DNA of 50,430 bases from an uncultured Pelagibacteraceae bacterium (GCA_902610975.1 CACLXL010000003.1:91029-141458), one strand, 5' to 3'. Shown: positions 19,074 to 31,970, counted from the first letter of the stretch. Numbers and translations are program-made. The notes: generated by a model not told the origin, from the letters alone.

Positions 19074-20226
19074 AAATTTTTTATTTACGAGTGAGTCAGT
19101 TTCGGAAGGACACCCTGATAAAGTTTGTGACAGAATATCCGATATGATTGTAGATTTATATTTAAGCAAAGACCCAGTTTCAAGAGTTGCTTGTGAAACT
19201 CTAACAACTACAAATAAAGTTGTTCTTGCTGGAGAAACACGTGGACCTAAAATCCACAAAGAAGAATTAATAAACAATATAAGAAATTGTATAAAAGATA
19301 TCGGGTATGACCAAGAAGGTTTTAGTTGGAAAACAGCAAATATTGAAATTTTCTTACATGAACAATCTTCTGATATCGCTATGGGAGTAGACTCAAAAGA
19401 TAACAAAGATGAGGGAGCAGGAGATCAAGGAATTATGTTTGGCTATGCTTGCAAAGAAACCGATGATTTGATGCCGGCACCTATTCATTTTTCTCACAAA
19501 ATTTTAAGATTAATGGCAGAAGATAGAAAAAAAGGAATTTTAAAAGGCATCGAACCAGACTCAAAGAGTCAGGTTACTATGCAATATGAAAATAATAAAC
19601 CTGTAAAAGTCACTTCTGTAGTAATTTCATCACAGCATTCAAAAGATTTAAATCAAGAGAAAGTAAGAGAATTAGTTATTCCTTATATAAGTAAATCTAT
19701 ACCTAACAATTATTTACAAGATTTAGATAAACAAGAAATTTATATAAATCCTACTGGTCAATTCATAATCGGAGGACCAGATGGTGACACTGGCTTAACA
19801 GGAAGAAAAATAATTGTTGATACATATGGAGGAGCTGCGCCGCACGGAGGAGGTGCTTTCTCCGGAAAAGACCCAACAAAAGTTGACAGATCAGCTGCAT
19901 ATGCATCAAGATATTTAGCTAAGAATATCGTTGCAGCAGGTGTGTCAGAAAAATGTCTTATTCAACTCGCTTATGCAATTGGAGTTTCTAAGCCACTATC
20001 TATATTTATTAAACTTGATGAAGGAGATGAGAGCAAAATTGAAAAAATTTTAAAAATTATTAATCAAAACTTTGATTTATCTCCTAGAGGAATTAGAGAG
20101 ATGTTAAAATTAAATAATCCTATATATCAAGTAACTTCGTCTTATGGACATTTTGGAAGAAAACCGACAAATAATGGTCAATTTACCTGGGAAAAAACAG
20201 ATAAAGTGGATTTATTTAGACAGTAA
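19063..20226 (+). CDS. metK: S-adenosylmethionine synthetase
   Basis: Makes SAM from methionine and ATP, supplying the methylases and radical-SAM enzymes encoded nearby (RsmI, MiaB, UbiE). The 387-aa length is standard. Signatures are [20 protein letters not shown] (about 6-25), [12 protein letters not shown] and the phosphate loop [16 protein letters not shown]. The start overlaps lnt by 11 bp. Downstream is a 91-bp gap with a terminator-like hairpin before nusA; trmB and rimP, common next genes in alphaproteobacteria, are absent. No SAM riboswitch is possible in front of this gene, since there is no leader. Confidence 0.98.
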   Translation: MTNKNFLFTSESVSEGHPDKVCDRISDMIVDLYLSKDPVSRVACETLTTTNKVVLAGETRGPKIHKEELINNIRNCIKDIGYDQEGFSWKTANIEIFLHEQSSDIAMGVDSKDNKDEGAGDQGIMFGYACKETDDLMPAPIHFSHKILRLMAEDRKKGILKGIEPDSKSQVTMQYENNKPVKVTSVVISSQHSKDLNQEKVRELVIPYISKSIPNNYLQDLDKQEIYINPTGQFIIGGPDGDTGLTGRKIIVDTYGGAAPHGGGAFSGKDPTKVDRSAAYASRYLAKNIVAAGVSEKCLIQLAYAIGVSKPLSIFIKLDEGDESKIEKILKIINQNFDLSPRGIREMLKLNNPIYQVTSSYGHFGRKPTNNGQFTWEKTDKVDLFRQ

Positions 20227-20278
20227 TCTTGAAAAAACCATAAATTTCTTCTAGAACCTAATAAATATTGAAAAATTC

Positions 20279-20305
20279 AAAATGGGCTTAAGCCCATTTT
20301 TTTTT
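20279..20305 (+). terminator. Intrinsic terminator/attenuator between metK and nusA
   Basis: A perfect inverted repeat, AAAATGGGC - TTAA - GCCCATTTT (20279-20300), runs into nine consecutive T (20297-20305). It has the form of a Rho-independent terminator. The nusA SD (AGGAG, 20306-20310) starts immediately after the U-tract, so read-through would be needed for nusA transcripts starting upstream. That makes an attenuator of the nusA operon as likely as a plain metK terminator. Confidence 0.8.
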
Positions 20306-20317
20306 AGGAGCTATAAA

Positions 20318-21868
20318 ATGCTGAATAGAGGGTTAGATAAACTTGAACTTTTACGGATAGTCGAAGCTGTTGCAAATGAGAAATCTATTGATAAAGAACT
20401 TGTAATTGGTTCAATGGAAAGTGCTATACAAAAAGCAGCACTCACAAAATTTGGAAACGACAATAATATTGAAGTTACGATAGATAGAGAAAGTGGAGAA
20501 ATTAAAATTTTAAAAGTTCTTGAAATAGTAGAAAAAATAGAGGATCCAGCTAGAGAGATAACTCTTTCTGATGCAAAAAAGATTGAAAAAAATAACGCAG
20601 ACTTGAAAGTAGGCGAAAAAGTATTTGAGGAGCTTCCACAAATAGATTTTGGAAGGATCGCAGCTCAAAGTGCAAAACAAGTTATTAGCAGTCGTGTCAG
20701 AGAGGCTGAAAAAAATAGACAGTATGAAGATTTTATTGATAAACAGGATCAGATTTTAAGTGGAATAATCAAAAGGCTAGAATACGGTAACGTAATTGTG
20801 GATTTGGGAAAGGCAGAAGGAGTTATAAAAAAGGATGAACTGATTCCCAGAGAGATTTTGAAAACTGGAGATAGAGTAAAAGCTTTTTGTTATGAGGTGA
20901 AAAAGGAGCTTAAAGGGCATCAAATATTTTTATCCAGAGCACATCCGCAATTTTTAGCTAAATTATTTTTTCAAGAAGTTCCTGAAATTTATGAAGGCAC
21001 AATTGAAATTAAAGCAGTCGCTAGGGATCCCGGAAGTAGAGCAAAAATATGTGTTCACTCACAAGACTCCTCCATTGATCCAGTAGGAGCATGCGTTGGA
21101 ATGAGAGGCAGTAGAGTCCAAACAATTGTAAATGAGCTTCATGGAGAAAAGATAGACATAATTAAATGGACTGAAGATTTACCAACATTAATATCTGAGT
21201 CTCTTTCTCCTGCAGAAATTCAAAAAGTTTTGATTGATCAAGATAACAAAAGAATTGATATTATTTTGACTGAAGAAAATTTAAGTAAAGCGATAGGAAG
21301 AAGAGGACAAAATGTAAGACTAGCTTCTAAATTAACAAATTATGAAATTGATATTTTAACTGACAAAGAAGACTCGGAAAGAAGACAAGCTGAATTTAAA
21401 GATAGAACAGAAACTTTAATTAAGAACCTTGAAGTTGATGAAACACTAGGGCAACTGCTTGTTTCAGAAGGATTTATCTCGATAGAGGAAATAGCCCAAT
21501 CATCCCCAGAGAGTATTTCAAGGATAGATGCGATTGATGACGACACGGCTAAAGAATTAATAAAAAGATCTCAGGAAACTTTAGTTAAAGAGAAAGAAGC
21601 TGTTGCAACAAAACTAAAAGAACTCGGGGTAGATGATAAACTTATAAATTTAAAAGGAATGACCCAAGGAATGCTTGTAATCTTAGGTCAAAAAAATATA
21701 AAAAAACTAAGTGATTTTGCTGATTTATCCTCGGATGAACTTATCGGCGGATTTGATGAACTTAAAGGAAAAAAAATAAGAATAGAAGGCTACTTAGAAG
21801 AGTTTTCTTTGTCAAGAAAAGAGGCAGATGAACTAATTATGGCTGCAAGGGAAATAGCTTACAAGTAA
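20318..21868 (+). CDS. nusA: Transcription termination/antitermination protein NusA
   Basis: Binds RNA polymerase and nascent RNA, controlling pausing, termination and antitermination. The start is ATG 20318 (516 aa), because AGGAG lies 7 nt upstream and the product begins MLNRGLDKLELLRIVEAVANEKSI like other NusA proteins; an in-frame ATG at 20282 lies inside the hairpin and is unlikely. Domains: N-terminal polymerase-binding (1-125), S1 (about 135-200), two KH domains (about 205-345), and acidic C-terminal helix-hairpin-helix repeats (about 355-510), typical of proteobacterial NusA. It is followed by infB after 4 bp; ylxR is missing between them. Confidence 0.97.
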   Translation: MLNRGLDKLELLRIVEAVANEKSIDKELVIGSMESAIQKAALTKFGNDNNIEVTIDRESGEIKILKVLEIVEKIEDPAREITLSDAKKIEKNNADLKVGEKVFEELPQIDFGRIAAQSAKQVISSRVREAEKNRQYEDFIDKQDQILSGIIKRLEYGNVIVDLGKAEGVIKKDELIPREILKTGDRVKAFCYEVKKELKGHQIFLSRAHPQFLAKLFFQEVPEIYEGTIEIKAVARDPGSRAKICVHSQDSSIDPVGACVGMRGSRVQTIVNELHGEKIDIIKWTEDLPTLISESLSPAEIQKVLIDQDNKRIDIILTEENLSKAIGRRGQNVRLASKLTNYEIDILTDKEDSERRQAEFKDRTETLIKNLEVDETLGQLLVSEGFISIEEIAQSSPESISRIDAIDDDTAKELIKRSQETLVKEKEAVATKLKELGVDDKLINLKGMTQGMLVILGQKNIKKLSDFADLSSDELIGGFDELKGKKIRIEGYLEEFSLSRKEADELIMAAREIAYK

Positions 21869-21872
21869 TGTT

Positions 21873-24053
21873 ATGGAAAAAGATAAAAAAAAAACACTTA
21901 CAATTTCATCCAATTTAAAAAAAAAAATTGATACGAGCAGCATTTCTCCATCTGGAAAAAAAACTTATTCTGTTGATAAAAAAAAATTATTTCGTCCAAA
22001 CAAATCTTTTAATAAAATATCCTCACCAAATTTAAATTTACAACAAGATTCTAAGAAAAAAAATTTTACTAGAAAGTTCATCGAGCAACAAGCTACAAAA
22101 GATTTCATTAAAAAAGATAATAAACCATTAGGTAAAAGTAAATTAAAACTTAAAAGTCCCGTAGACAAAAGAGATTTTAAATTAACTGTTTCAAGAGCCC
22201 TAAATGTTGAAGAAATAGAGATCAAGCAACGAAGTTTAGCTTCAGTTAAAAGAGCTAGATTAAAAGAGAAAAAAAATAAACCAGAGGGGGATGATAAGAA
22301 GGAATTTAAAAAAGTAATTAAAGAAGTAAAAATACCAGAACAAATAACTATTCAAGAACTTTCTAATAGGATGGCTGAGAAATCTAGTGAAATTATTAAA
22401 TTTTTATTTAATATGAAGGTAGTCGCTACGATTAATCATAATATCGATAAAGATACAGCGGAGTATATTGTTAAAGAATTTGGTCATAAACCAATATTGG
22501 AAGAAGCGCCTGCAGTTCATACAGGCAAAATAGAGAAAGAACTAAAGGGAGACATAAGACTTAGGCCACCTGTGGTTACTATTATGGGACACGTAGATCA
22601 TGGAAAGACTTCCTTATTGGACGCATTAAGAGATACCAATGTAGTTTCAGGCGAGTATGGAGGAATTACACAGCACATTGGAGCATATCAAGTAAAAGCT
22701 GATAATAACAAACTAATTACATTCATAGACACTCCAGGTCATGCTGCATTTACCGAAATGAGAGCAAGGGGATCAAAGATAACAGACATCGTGGTTTTAG
22801 TGGTAGCCGCAGATGATGGTATTAAACCTCAAACTGTAGAGGCGATTAAACATGCGAAAGCCGCAAAGGTTCCTATAATTGTAGCTATAAACAAATGCGA
22901 TTTACAAGAAAAAAATATTAATAAAATTAAAAATGAAATGATGCAATATGAACTAATTGCCGAGGATTTAAGCGGAGACACTCTTTTTGTTGAAGTTTCT
23001 GCATTAAAAAAAATGAATTTGAATAAACTTAAAGAAAGTATCCTCTTACAGTCTGAAATATTGGATTTAAAAGCCTCATTTTCAGATCTTGCAAAAGGTG
23101 TAGTTATAGAATCAAAAATTGATAAAGGAAAAGGACCTGTCTCAACAATTTTACTAAGCAATGGAAAATTAAATAAAGGAGACTTTTTTATTTGTGGCGA
23201 TACATGGGGTAAAATTAGAGCAATGATTAATTTTGAAGGAAAAATGATAAATGAAGCTTTGCCATCAATGCCAGTTGAAATTTTAGGTATGAATAACTCA
23301 GCTTACGCTGGAGCAGAATTTTTAGTTACAAAAAGTGAGAACGAAGCAAAAGAATTAGTTGAATTTAAAAAAATGAATTCTGCAAATAATAAATTAGCAG
23401 CAAACGATAAAACAACTCTTTTTGACAACGTAAAAAGTAAAAGAGAACTCAATATTATAATTAAATCAGATGTACAAGGTTCAAGCGAAGCATTAAAGAT
23501 GGCTATTGATAAAATCACTCATGATGAAGTTGAGTCCAAAATCATATTATCTGATATCGGTTTGATAAATGAAACTGACGTATCATTAGCAAAAGCTTCA
23601 AACGCTATCTTGATAGGTTTTAATGTGAAACCAAACAGGGAGGCAAAAAAATTAGCTGAGGAACAAAAAATTGATATAAAATTTTTTAATATCATATATG
23701 AGGCAATTGACTATGTAGAAAAATCTTTATCAGGAATGTTGGAACCTGATATAAAAGAAACTATTCTCGGAAGCGCCGAAATTAAAAAGATATTTAAAGT
23801 TTCAAATGCAGGAAAAATCGCTGGTTCCAAAGTAATTAGCGGCGAAATAAAAAGTAAAAGTAAAGCAAGAATTATAAGAGACGGTGTTGTAGTTTTTAAC
23901 GGAGAAATTTCTTCAATTTTTCGTGAAAAAAATCAAGTTAAGGAAGTCGGAACTGGTGCAGAGTGCGGAATCAGTATAAAAGATTTTATCGATTTTAAAG
24001 AAAAAGATGTAATAGAGTCTTATTTGTCAGAGAAGATACAAAGGTCAATTTAA
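21873..24053 (+). CDS. infB: Translation initiation factor IF-2
   Basis: GTPase that positions initiator tRNA on the 30S subunit. The 726-aa protein has a basic, low-complexity N-terminal region (1-160), an IF2_N element (about 165-215) and the G domain with G1 GHVDHGKTS, G3 DTPGHAAF and G4 NKCD, followed by domains II-IV. It is shorter than E. coli IF-2 (890 aa) because the N-terminal region is reduced. Located between nusA and rbfA, whose ATG overlaps its stop by one base. Confidence 0.98.
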   Translation: MEKDKKKTLTISSNLKKKIDTSSISPSGKKTYSVDKKKLFRPNKSFNKISSPNLNLQQDSKKKNFTRKFIEQQATKDFIKKDNKPLGKSKLKLKSPVDKRDFKLTVSRALNVEEIEIKQRSLASVKRARLKEKKNKPEGDDKKEFKKVIKEVKIPEQITIQELSNRMAEKSSEIIKFLFNMKVVATINHNIDKDTAEYIVKEFGHKPILEEAPAVHTGKIEKELKGDIRLRPPVVTIMGHVDHGKTSLLDALRDTNVVSGEYGGITQHIGAYQVKADNNKLITFIDTPGHAAFTEMRARGSKITDIVVLVVAADDGIKPQTVEAIKHAKAAKVPIIVAINKCDLQEKNINKIKNEMMQYELIAEDLSGDTLFVEVSALKKMNLNKLKESILLQSEILDLKASFSDLAKGVVIESKIDKGKGPVSTILLSNGKLNKGDFFICGDTWGKIRAMINFEGKMINEALPSMPVEILGMNNSAYAGAEFLVTKSENEAKELVEFKKMNSANNKLAANDKTTLFDNVKSKRELNIIIKSDVQGSSEALKMAIDKITHDEVESKIILSDIGLINETDVSLAKASNAILIGFNVKPNREAKKLAEEQKIDIKFFNIIYEAIDYVEKSLSGMLEPDIKETILGSAEIKKIFKVSNAGKIAGSKVISGEIKSKSKARIIRDGVVVFNGEISSIFREKNQVKEVGTGAECGISIKDFIDFKEKDVIESYLSEKIQRSI

Positions 24054-24451
24054 TGCGTAAACACTCTTTTGATAAACAATTTAGCCAACGACAATTAAGA
24101 GTAGGAGAGTTAGTCAAACAGAACCTCGGTGAGCTATTAATTAGGAATGAAGCTAAAATACCTTTTATTAATTCAAAATTAATTACTGTAACTGAGGTTA
24201 GGATGACACCTGATCTTAAGACGGCTAGAGTATTCGTGATTCCACTAGGAGGGATTGATACAAAAGAAACAGTAAAAATCTTGACTGAATACTCACATCT
24301 TGTTAGAAAAGCGCTGTCTAAAAGGCTTGATATAAAGTTTCTTCCTAAACTAAAATTTGTCGAAGATAACTCATTTGAATATGCTGAAAAGATAGAAAGA
24401 ATAATTAAAAAAATAAAAAGTAATGATAAAGAAAAAAAAAGATACAATTAA
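24053..24451 (+). CDS. rbfA: 30S ribosome-binding factor A
   Basis: Assists late 30S maturation and cold adaptation. The 132-aa protein has the KH-type fold, with the family pattern RQLRVGELVKQNLGELL near the start and VTEVRMTPDLKTARVFV in the middle. It overlaps infB by 1 bp and rpsO by 29 bp. truB, which separates rbfA from rpsO in most proteobacteria, is absent. Confidence 0.94.
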   Translation: MRKHSFDKQFSQRQLRVGELVKQNLGELLIRNEAKIPFINSKLITVTEVRMTPDLKTARVFVIPLGGIDTKETVKILTEYSHLVRKALSKRLDIKFLPKLKFVEDNSFEYAEKIERIIKKIKSNDKEKKRYN

Positions 24452-24683
24452 ATCTCTAGCTATACATGCTAAAGACGTAGGTTCTACGGAAATTCAAATT
24501 GGATTACTTACTGATAAAATAACCAAACTATCAGAACACTTTAAAAAATTCAAAAAAGATAAACATTCAACTTTAGGTTTGACTAAGTCAGTTAATAAAA
24601 GAAAAAAACTTCTTATTTACCTCAAAAAGAAAAATTCTGAGTCCTACCTAAAAGTTATTAAACAACTTAACTTAAGGAAATAA
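24423..24683 (+). CDS. rpsO: 30S ribosomal protein S15
   Basis: Primary 16S rRNA-binding protein of the central domain. The 86 residues show the family core [23 protein letters not shown], the KDKHSTLGL loop and the C-terminal [14 protein letters not shown] helix. The start at 24423 lies inside the rbfA reading frame (29-bp overlap); the N-terminal residues are all lysine-rich and consistent with S15. pnp begins at its last stop base; the rpsO-pnp pairing is nearly universal in proteobacteria. Confidence 0.97.
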   Translation: MIKKKKDTIKSLAIHAKDVGSTEIQIGLLTDKITKLSEHFKKFKKDKHSTLGLTKSVNKRKKLLIYLKKKNSESYLKVIKQLNLRK

Positions 24684-26755
24684 TGTTCAAATTACATAAG
24701 GAAGAATTAGAAGTTAATGGTAAAAAATTAACTTTAGAAACAGGCAAGATTGCCCGTCAAGCAGATGGAGCAATTATCGCTACGTTGGGCGAAACAGTTG
24801 TGATAGCTACAGCAGTTGGGGCAAAAAAAGTTGCTGAAGGTCAAGACTATTTTCCATTATCGGTAAACTATCAAGAGAAGTATTACGCAGCAGGGAAGAT
24901 TCCTGGAGGATATTTCAAAAGAGAAGCCAGACCTACTGAGGCTGAAACATTAATCTCTCGATTAATAGATAGACCAATAAGACCTCTATTTCCCTCTGGT
25001 TTTATGAACGAAGTACAAGTTCTTCCAACAGTTTTATCTTACGACAGTGAAAATCAGCCTGATGTTCTCTCAATCATAGCTTCTTCAGCAGCGTTAGCTA
25101 TATCAGGATTACCATTCATGGGACCTATAGCTGCGAGTAGAGTAGGATATAAAAATGGAAAATATTTATTAAATCCGTCGTTAGAACAACTTAAAGAATC
25201 AGATTTAGATCTAGTAGTAGCTGGTACAAAAGATGCAGTTTTGATGGTAGAGTCAGAAACATCTGGGTTATCTGAAAAAGTTATGCTAGATGCAGTTAAA
25301 TTCGGACATGAAAAATTTGTACCAATTATTGAAGCGATTGAAAAATTAGCAAAGAAAGCTGGAAAGCCCAAGTGGGAAATCGAGGAAGTTGATCATTCTG
25401 AAATAAAAAAGAAAATTACGAAAAAATTTGAAAGTTCATTAAGGAGCGCATTCAAAGAAATAGACAAGAAAAAAAGATCAACAGCCATTTCTGAAATAGA
25501 AAGTCAATGTAAAGAAATGTTTGCAGAAGATGAAACTGTTTCTGAAAATCAAGTAATGAGTCAACTTAAATCTTTAGAAAAAGATATCGTAAGGACTGCA
25601 ATTTTAAAAGAAAAGAAAAGAATTGATGGAAGAGGTTTAGCAGACGTAAGACAGATTAAATGTGAAGTTGGTGTATTACCTAGAACTCATGGATCTGCTC
25701 TTTTTACGAGAGGAGAAACCCAGGCTCTTGTTGTTACTACGCTTGGAATGACAGATGATGAACAAAGATTAGAAAGTTTAGAAGGAATGCAAAGATCAAA
25801 CTTTATGCTGCATTATAATTTTCCTCCATTTTCAGTTGGAGAATGTGGTAGAATAGGTACTGGTAGAAGGGAAATTGGTCACGGTAAACTTGCGTGGAGG
25901 GCAATTAACTCATCTTTGCCATCAAAAGAAAATTTTCCATACACACTTAGAGTAGTTTCAGAAATAACAGAATCTAATGGATCTTCATCTATGGCAACGG
26001 TTTGTGGTACTTCATTATCTTTAATGGACGCTGGAGTTCCTATTAAAGAGCCCGTTGCTGGTATTGCCATGGGATTAATAAAAGAAGGTAAGGATTTTTC
26101 TGTACTATCTGATATTTTGGGTGATGAAGATCATCTAGGAGATATGGATTTTAAAGTTGCTGGAACAAAAGATGGTATTACCTCACTTCAGATGGATATA
26201 AAAATTACAGGTATAACTTTTGAGATCATGGAAAAAGCCTTAGAGCAAGCTAAAGGAGGAAGAAAGTTTATCTTAGAAGAAATGAATAAAGCTATTAAAA
26301 CTTCAAGAAAAGAGTTTTCAAAACACACACCTAAAATGGAAACTATTAAAGTTGATAAAAAAGATATAGCAACAGTAATAGGAAAAGGTGGAGCAACCAT
26401 AAGAGAAATCGTTGAGACCTCAGGAGCTAAAGTTGATGTGAAGGACACTGGGGAAGTAACTGTTGCAGCACCAGATGAAGCTTCAAGAAATAAAGCCATT
26501 GATTTTATCAAAAATTTAATTGCAAAACCTGAGATGGGTAAGATTTATAAAGGTAAAGTAGTTAAAATTATGGAATTTGGAGCTTTTGTAAATTTTTTAG
26601 GAAAGCAAGATGGTCTCGTGCATATTTCTGAACTTGCTGACAAACGTGTTACAAAAGTTGGTGATGTTGTTAAAGAGGGCGATGAAGTATCCGTTAAAGT
26701 AGTCGGATTTGATAGAGGAAAAGTAAAGCTTTCAATAAAACAAGCCTTTGCCTAA
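24683..26755 (+). CDS. pnp: Polyribonucleotide nucleotidyltransferase (PNPase)
   Basis: Phosphorolytic 3'-5' exoribonuclease and degradosome component. The 690-aa protein has two RNase PH cores (about 1-230 and 310-540, the second with [16 protein letters not shown]), a KH domain with [11 protein letters not shown] (about 570-580) and a C-terminal S1 domain (about 615-690). An AAGGAAA SD precedes the ATG. The 3' end overlaps the convergent fabI by 4 bp with no terminator between. It stops shortly after the S1 domain, lacking a long C-terminal tail. Confidence 0.98.
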   Translation: MFKLHKEELEVNGKKLTLETGKIARQADGAIIATLGETVVIATAVGAKKVAEGQDYFPLSVNYQEKYYAAGKIPGGYFKREARPTEAETLISRLIDRPIRPLFPSGFMNEVQVLPTVLSYDSENQPDVLSIIASSAALAISGLPFMGPIAASRVGYKNGKYLLNPSLEQLKESDLDLVVAGTKDAVLMVESETSGLSEKVMLDAVKFGHEKFVPIIEAIEKLAKKAGKPKWEIEEVDHSEIKKKITKKFESSLRSAFKEIDKKKRSTAISEIESQCKEMFAEDETVSENQVMSQLKSLEKDIVRTAILKEKKRIDGRGLADVRQIKCEVGVLPRTHGSALFTRGETQALVVTTLGMTDDEQRLESLEGMQRSNFMLHYNFPPFSVGECGRIGTGRREIGHGKLAWRAINSSLPSKENFPYTLRVVSEITESNGSSSMATVCGTSLSLMDAGVPIKEPVAGIAMGLIKEGKDFSVLSDILGDEDHLGDMDFKVAGTKDGITSLQMDIKITGITFEIMEKALEQAKGGRKFILEEMNKAIKTSRKEFSKHTPKMETIKVDKKDIATVIGKGGATIREIVETSGAKVDVKDTGEVTVAAPDEASRNKAIDFIKNLIAKPEMGKIYKGKVVKIMEFGAFVNFLGKQDGLVHISELADKRVTKVGDVVKEGDEVSVKVVGFDRGKVKLSIKQAFA

Positions 26756-27537
26756 ACCATATTCTTAGGGTCTGGCATTCCTACTTTATTATATCCTGCA
26801 TCCACATAATGAATTTCGCCAGTCACACCAGCTGCTAAATTACTTAGTAGGTATAATGCGGAATTACCGACATCATGAATATCCACATTTCTTTTTAAAA
26901 AGGAATGGTCCTCATTCCATTTGTATAGAAATTTTGCATCTCCAATAGCAGATGCTGCCAAAGTTTTTATAGGTCCTGCGCTGATTGCGTTTACTCTAAT
27001 TTTCTTTTTACCAAGATCTCTGGCTAGATATTTTACGCTTGCCTCTAAGGCAGATTTACATACTCCCATGACATTATAATTAGGTATTGCTTTAGTCGAC
27101 TCGTACGTGAGAGTCAGCAAACTACCTTCTTCCTTTATTATCTTTGCCGCTTCCTTAGATACTTCAGTGAACGAAAAACATGAGATAAGCATACTTCTTA
27201 GAAAATTTTCCCTTGTGGTATTCAAGTATTCACCTGATAACTCTGATTTATCTGAAAAAGCAACTGCGTGGACTACAAAATCTATTTCGCCCCATTTTGA
27301 CTTAATATCTTGGAAAAGTTTAACAACTTCTTCTTTTTTTTCTACATCACAACTGAAAGTAACATTAGAATTCAATTTTTCTGCCAAGGGCACGACTCTT
27401 TTTTTTAAGGCATCGCCTAAATAAGTAAACGCTAATTCTGCACCAGCTTCTGAAAGTTTTTGAGATATACCCCAAGCTATTGAGCGTTCGTTGGCAACAC
27501 CCATTATTAGACCCTTTTTTCCTTTCATCAAACTCAT
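26752..27537 (-). CDS. fabI: Enoyl-ACP reductase (NADH) FabI
   Basis: Last reductive step of each fatty-acid elongation cycle. The 261-aa SDR-type protein starts with a variant Rossmann loop [13 protein letters not shown] and has the FabI catalytic pair Y154-x6-K161 with a nearby Y145. The [16 protein letters not shown] segment is the substrate-binding loop, and target of triclosan-type inhibitors in the family. It is the third gene of fabA-fabB-fabI, overlapping fabB by one base. The 3' end overlaps the convergent pnp gene. Confidence 0.97.
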   Translation of the reverse strand: MSLMKGKKGLIMGVANERSIAWGISQKLSEAGAELAFTYLGDALKKRVVPLAEKLNSNVTFSCDVEKKEEVVKLFQDIKSKWGEIDFVVHAVAFSDKSELSGEYLNTTRENFLRSMLISCFSFTEVSKEAAKIIKEEGSLLTLTYESTKAIPNYNVMGVCKSALEASVKYLARDLGKKKIRVNAISAGPIKTLAASAIGDAKFLYKWNEDHSFLKRNVDIHDVGNSALYLLSNLAAGVTGEIHYVDAGYNKVGMPDPKNMV

Positions 27538-28751
27538 TATTTTACCTTTTCAAAAACTAAAGTAGCATTAGTTCCACCAAAACCAAAACTATTTGACATT
27601 ATTGAGTTTAGGCTTACATTTTTTTCAACTTTTGTGACAATAGGATATTTTTTTGCTTCATCATCCATATCATTAATATTAGCTGATGCAGCTATAAAAT
27701 TATTTTTCATCATAATTAAACTATAAACAGCCTCGTGAACTGAAGTGGCCCCAAGAGAGTGACCCGCGAGAGATTTAGTTGAGCTTATTTTAGGCTTGTA
27801 GTCACTGAAAACCTCTCCTACTGCTTTTAACTCTGTTATATCTCCAACTGGTGTAGACGTACCATGAGTATTTATGTAATCAATTTTATTTTTTGCTGTA
27901 TTTAGTGCCATTTTCATGCATCTTACCGCTCCTTCTCCAGAGGGGGCAACCATGTCATAACCATCTGATGTAGCACCATACCCTGTTAACTCAGCATATA
28001 TTTTTGCACCTCTAGACTTTGCATGCTCATATTCCTCCAAAACCAATACTCCCCCACCACCAGAGATAACAAAACCATCTCGAGTTTTATCATATGGTCT
28101 TGATGCTTTTTCAGGAGTATTATTATACTTTGAAGATAGAGCAGTCATAGCATCAAACATTGCCGTCATAGCAAAATGAACTTCATCACTTCCACCAGCA
28201 AAAATAATTTTTTGTTTTCCTAATTGAATCAATTCCATTGCATTTCCAATACAATGACCACTAGTTGCGCATGCTGAACTAATTGTATAATTTACACCTT
28301 TTATTTTAAAAGGAACTGCAAGCGTTGCAGAGGCAGTACTCGACATAGTTCTTGGAACTACGAAAGGCCCCATTCTTTTTGGACTTTTTTCTCGAGTTTT
28401 ATCTGCTGCTAATATTACATTTTCTATTGAAGGACCACCAGATCCCATTATCATACCAGTTGATATATTACTGACATCTTTTTCGTTCAGCCCAGAGTCT
28501 TTTACTGCTTCATTCATTGAAATATAATTATAAGCAGAACCAGGTCCCATAAATCTGATAAATTTCCTATCAACATGATCTTCTAATTTAATGTTTGGCT
28601 TTCCGTGCACATGACTTTTTAAATTATACTCCTTATATTCCTCAGAAAATGAAATTCCTGATTTTGCATTAAGTAATGACTTATAAACCTCATCTTGATT
28701 ATTTCCTAAACAAGAAACTACTCCAATTCCAGTGACTACGACTCTCTTCAT
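27537..28751 (-). CDS. fabB: 3-oxoacyl-ACP synthase I FabB
   Basis: Condensing enzyme needed to elongate the cis-unsaturated intermediate produced by FabA. The 404-aa thiolase-fold protein has the active-site cysteine C161 in [10 protein letters not shown] and the two catalytic histidines in [11 protein letters not shown] and AGHSLGATS. Its adjacency to fabA supports the FabB rather than FabF assignment. It overlaps fabA by 4 bp and fabI by 1 bp, so the three are one operon. Confidence 0.96.
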   Translation of the reverse strand: MKRVVVTGIGVVSCLGNNQDEVYKSLLNAKSGISFSEEYKEYNLKSHVHGKPNIKLEDHVDRKFIRFMGPGSAYNYISMNEAVKDSGLNEKDVSNISTGMIMGSGGPSIENVILAADKTREKSPKRMGPFVVPRTMSSTASATLAVPFKIKGVNYTISSACATSGHCIGNAMELIQLGKQKIIFAGGSDEVHFAMTAMFDAMTALSSKYNNTPEKASRPYDKTRDGFVISGGGGVLVLEEYEHAKSRGAKIYAELTGYGATSDGYDMVAPSGEGAVRCMKMALNTAKNKIDYINTHGTSTPVGDITELKAVGEVFSDYKPKISSTKSLAGHSLGATSVHEAVYSLIMMKNNFIAASANINDMDDEAKKYPIVTKVEKNVSLNSIMSNSFGFGGTNATLVFEKVK

Positions 28752-29251
28752 GATTTGAATAATCCTACTTTTAGATTTTCTGCACTGTAAATTATTTTAC
28801 CATCTGCACTTAAAATACCATTTGCCAATCCAACAACAGTTCCTTCTTTTTTTAAAATTCTTTTCATATTTATTTCGTAGGTTGCCATTTTAATATTCTT
28901 TAATACTTCACCTGTAAATTTTACAGAATTTACTCCTAAAGCTCTACCTTTTCCTGGCTCACCTATCCAGCCTAAATAAAACCCAACTAACTGCCACATA
29001 GCATCTAAACCAAGACAACCTGGCATAACTGGGTCTTTTTTAAAATGACAATCAAAAAACCATAAGTTGTCCTTTATATCAAGCTCAGCTTTAATAAAAC
29101 CTTTTTTGAATTCGCCTGTATCTTTTTTTATTTCTGTAATTCTATCAAACATCAACATTGGAGGTAGCGGTAGTTTAGCATTTCCTTCTCCAAATAGTTT
29201 CCCCTCTCCACACGAAATTAGCTCATCGTAATTGTAACTATTTTTTTGCAT
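28748..29251 (-). CDS. fabA: 3-hydroxydecanoyl-ACP dehydratase/isomerase FabA
   Basis: Introduces the cis double bond at C10 in anaerobic unsaturated fatty-acid synthesis. The 167-aa hotdog-fold protein has the catalytic His69 in [17 protein letters not shown] and Asp83 in LDAMWQ, equivalent to H70/D84 of the E. coli enzyme. First gene of fabA-fabB-fabI. It is divergent from irr, and the 92-bp gap contains an Irr-box-like palindrome overlapping a perfect TATAAT on the fabA strand (29317-29312). No clear SD is seen before the ATG. Confidence 0.97.
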   Translation of the reverse strand: MQKNSYNYDELISCGEGKLFGEGNAKLPLPPMLMFDRITEIKKDTGEFKKGFIKAELDIKDNLWFFDCHFKKDPVMPGCLGLDAMWQLVGFYLGWIGEPGKGRALGVNSVKFTGEVLKNIKMATYEINMKRILKKEGTVVGLANGILSADGKIIYSAENLKVGLFKS

Positions 29252-29302
29252 GATTTAGAATTGTTTTACTTGATTTAGCAAAAGTTTCATATATATTTTG
29301 TT

Positions 29303-29319
29303 TTTAGAATGATTATAAA
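29303..29319. promoter_or_regulatory. Irr box (ICE)-like palindrome in the fabA/irr gap
   Basis: TTTAGAATGATTATAAA is a palindrome around a central G with seven of eight half-site positions paired. It resembles the iron control element bound by Irr (TTTAGAA / TTCTAAA half sites). On the minus strand its right half forms a perfect -10 (TATAAT, 29317-29312) for fabA. An extra half site, TTTAGAAT, occurs at 29254-29261 next to the fabA start. It differs by one base from the box before katG. Confidence 0.7.
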
Positions 29320-29343
29320 GTAGATCAAAAAGCGAACTAAAAC

Positions 29344-29751
29344 GTGAAAAAAATAGATATTTTAAAAAAATTAAGATCTTCTGGGTTAAGACCAACTAAA
29401 CAAAGAGTTGAAATAGCTAAATTTTTATTTGAAAGAGAAAAAACTTTCCATTTTACGGTTGAAAGTCTAAACAAACTTTTGACCAAAAAATCAGCATCTA
29501 AAATTGCGCTAGCTACAATTTATAATACCGTCCACGCATTTAAAACAGCCGGACATTTAAGTGAAGTTGAAGTAAGAGGAAACAAGACTTATTTTGATAC
29601 TAATGTTTCAAACCATCACCATTTTTATGATAGCGATACTTCAGAATTAATAGATATCGATTCGAATGATATAATCATTCAAAAAATTCCAAAAGCACCA
29701 AATGGTAAAAAAATTAAGAATGTTGAGGTATTTATAAATTTGATAAATTGA
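29344..29751 (+). CDS. irr: Irr, Fur-family iron/heme/peroxide-responsive regulator
   Basis: In alphaproteobacteria Irr controls iron and heme genes and is inactivated or degraded when heme or peroxide rises. The 135-aa protein has the winged helix (RPTKQRVEIAKFLF, then IALATIYNTVHAF) and the Irr-like histidine run H91-H93 in SNHHHFYDSD, continuing into SELIDIDS. It lacks CxxC motifs. Start is GTG 29344; the product then begins MKKIDILKKLRSSGLRPTKQ. Position beside fabA on the opposite strand is conserved in rhizobia. katG follows after 47 bp on the same strand, and both flanks carry the same palindrome, so autoregulation is likely. A PerR-like role is the alternative reading. Confidence 0.88.
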   Translation: MKKIDILKKLRSSGLRPTKQRVEIAKFLFEREKTFHFTVESLNKLLTKKSASKIALATIYNTVHAFKTAGHLSEVEVRGNKTYFDTNVSNHHHFYDSDTSELIDIDSNDIIIQKIPKAPNGKKIKNVEVFINLIN

Positions 29752-29773
29752 CAGTTTGTCGCTTGTTTTTCAC

Positions 29774-31970
<2,197 letters not shown>

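Noticed and set aside
20282-20317. Longer nusA start at ATG 20282
   Set aside because: It lies inside the terminator hairpin, adds 12 residues not typical of NusA, and the SD fits ATG 20318.
20227-20317. SAM riboswitch around metK
   Set aside because: metK has no 5' leader (it overlaps lnt), and the downstream hairpin is a simple terminator stem without riboswitch-like conserved loops.
23995-24447. 150-codon open frame opposite infB/rbfA
   Set aside because: It mirrors the rbfA reading frame on the other strand; composition is that of an antisense shadow in AT-rich DNA.
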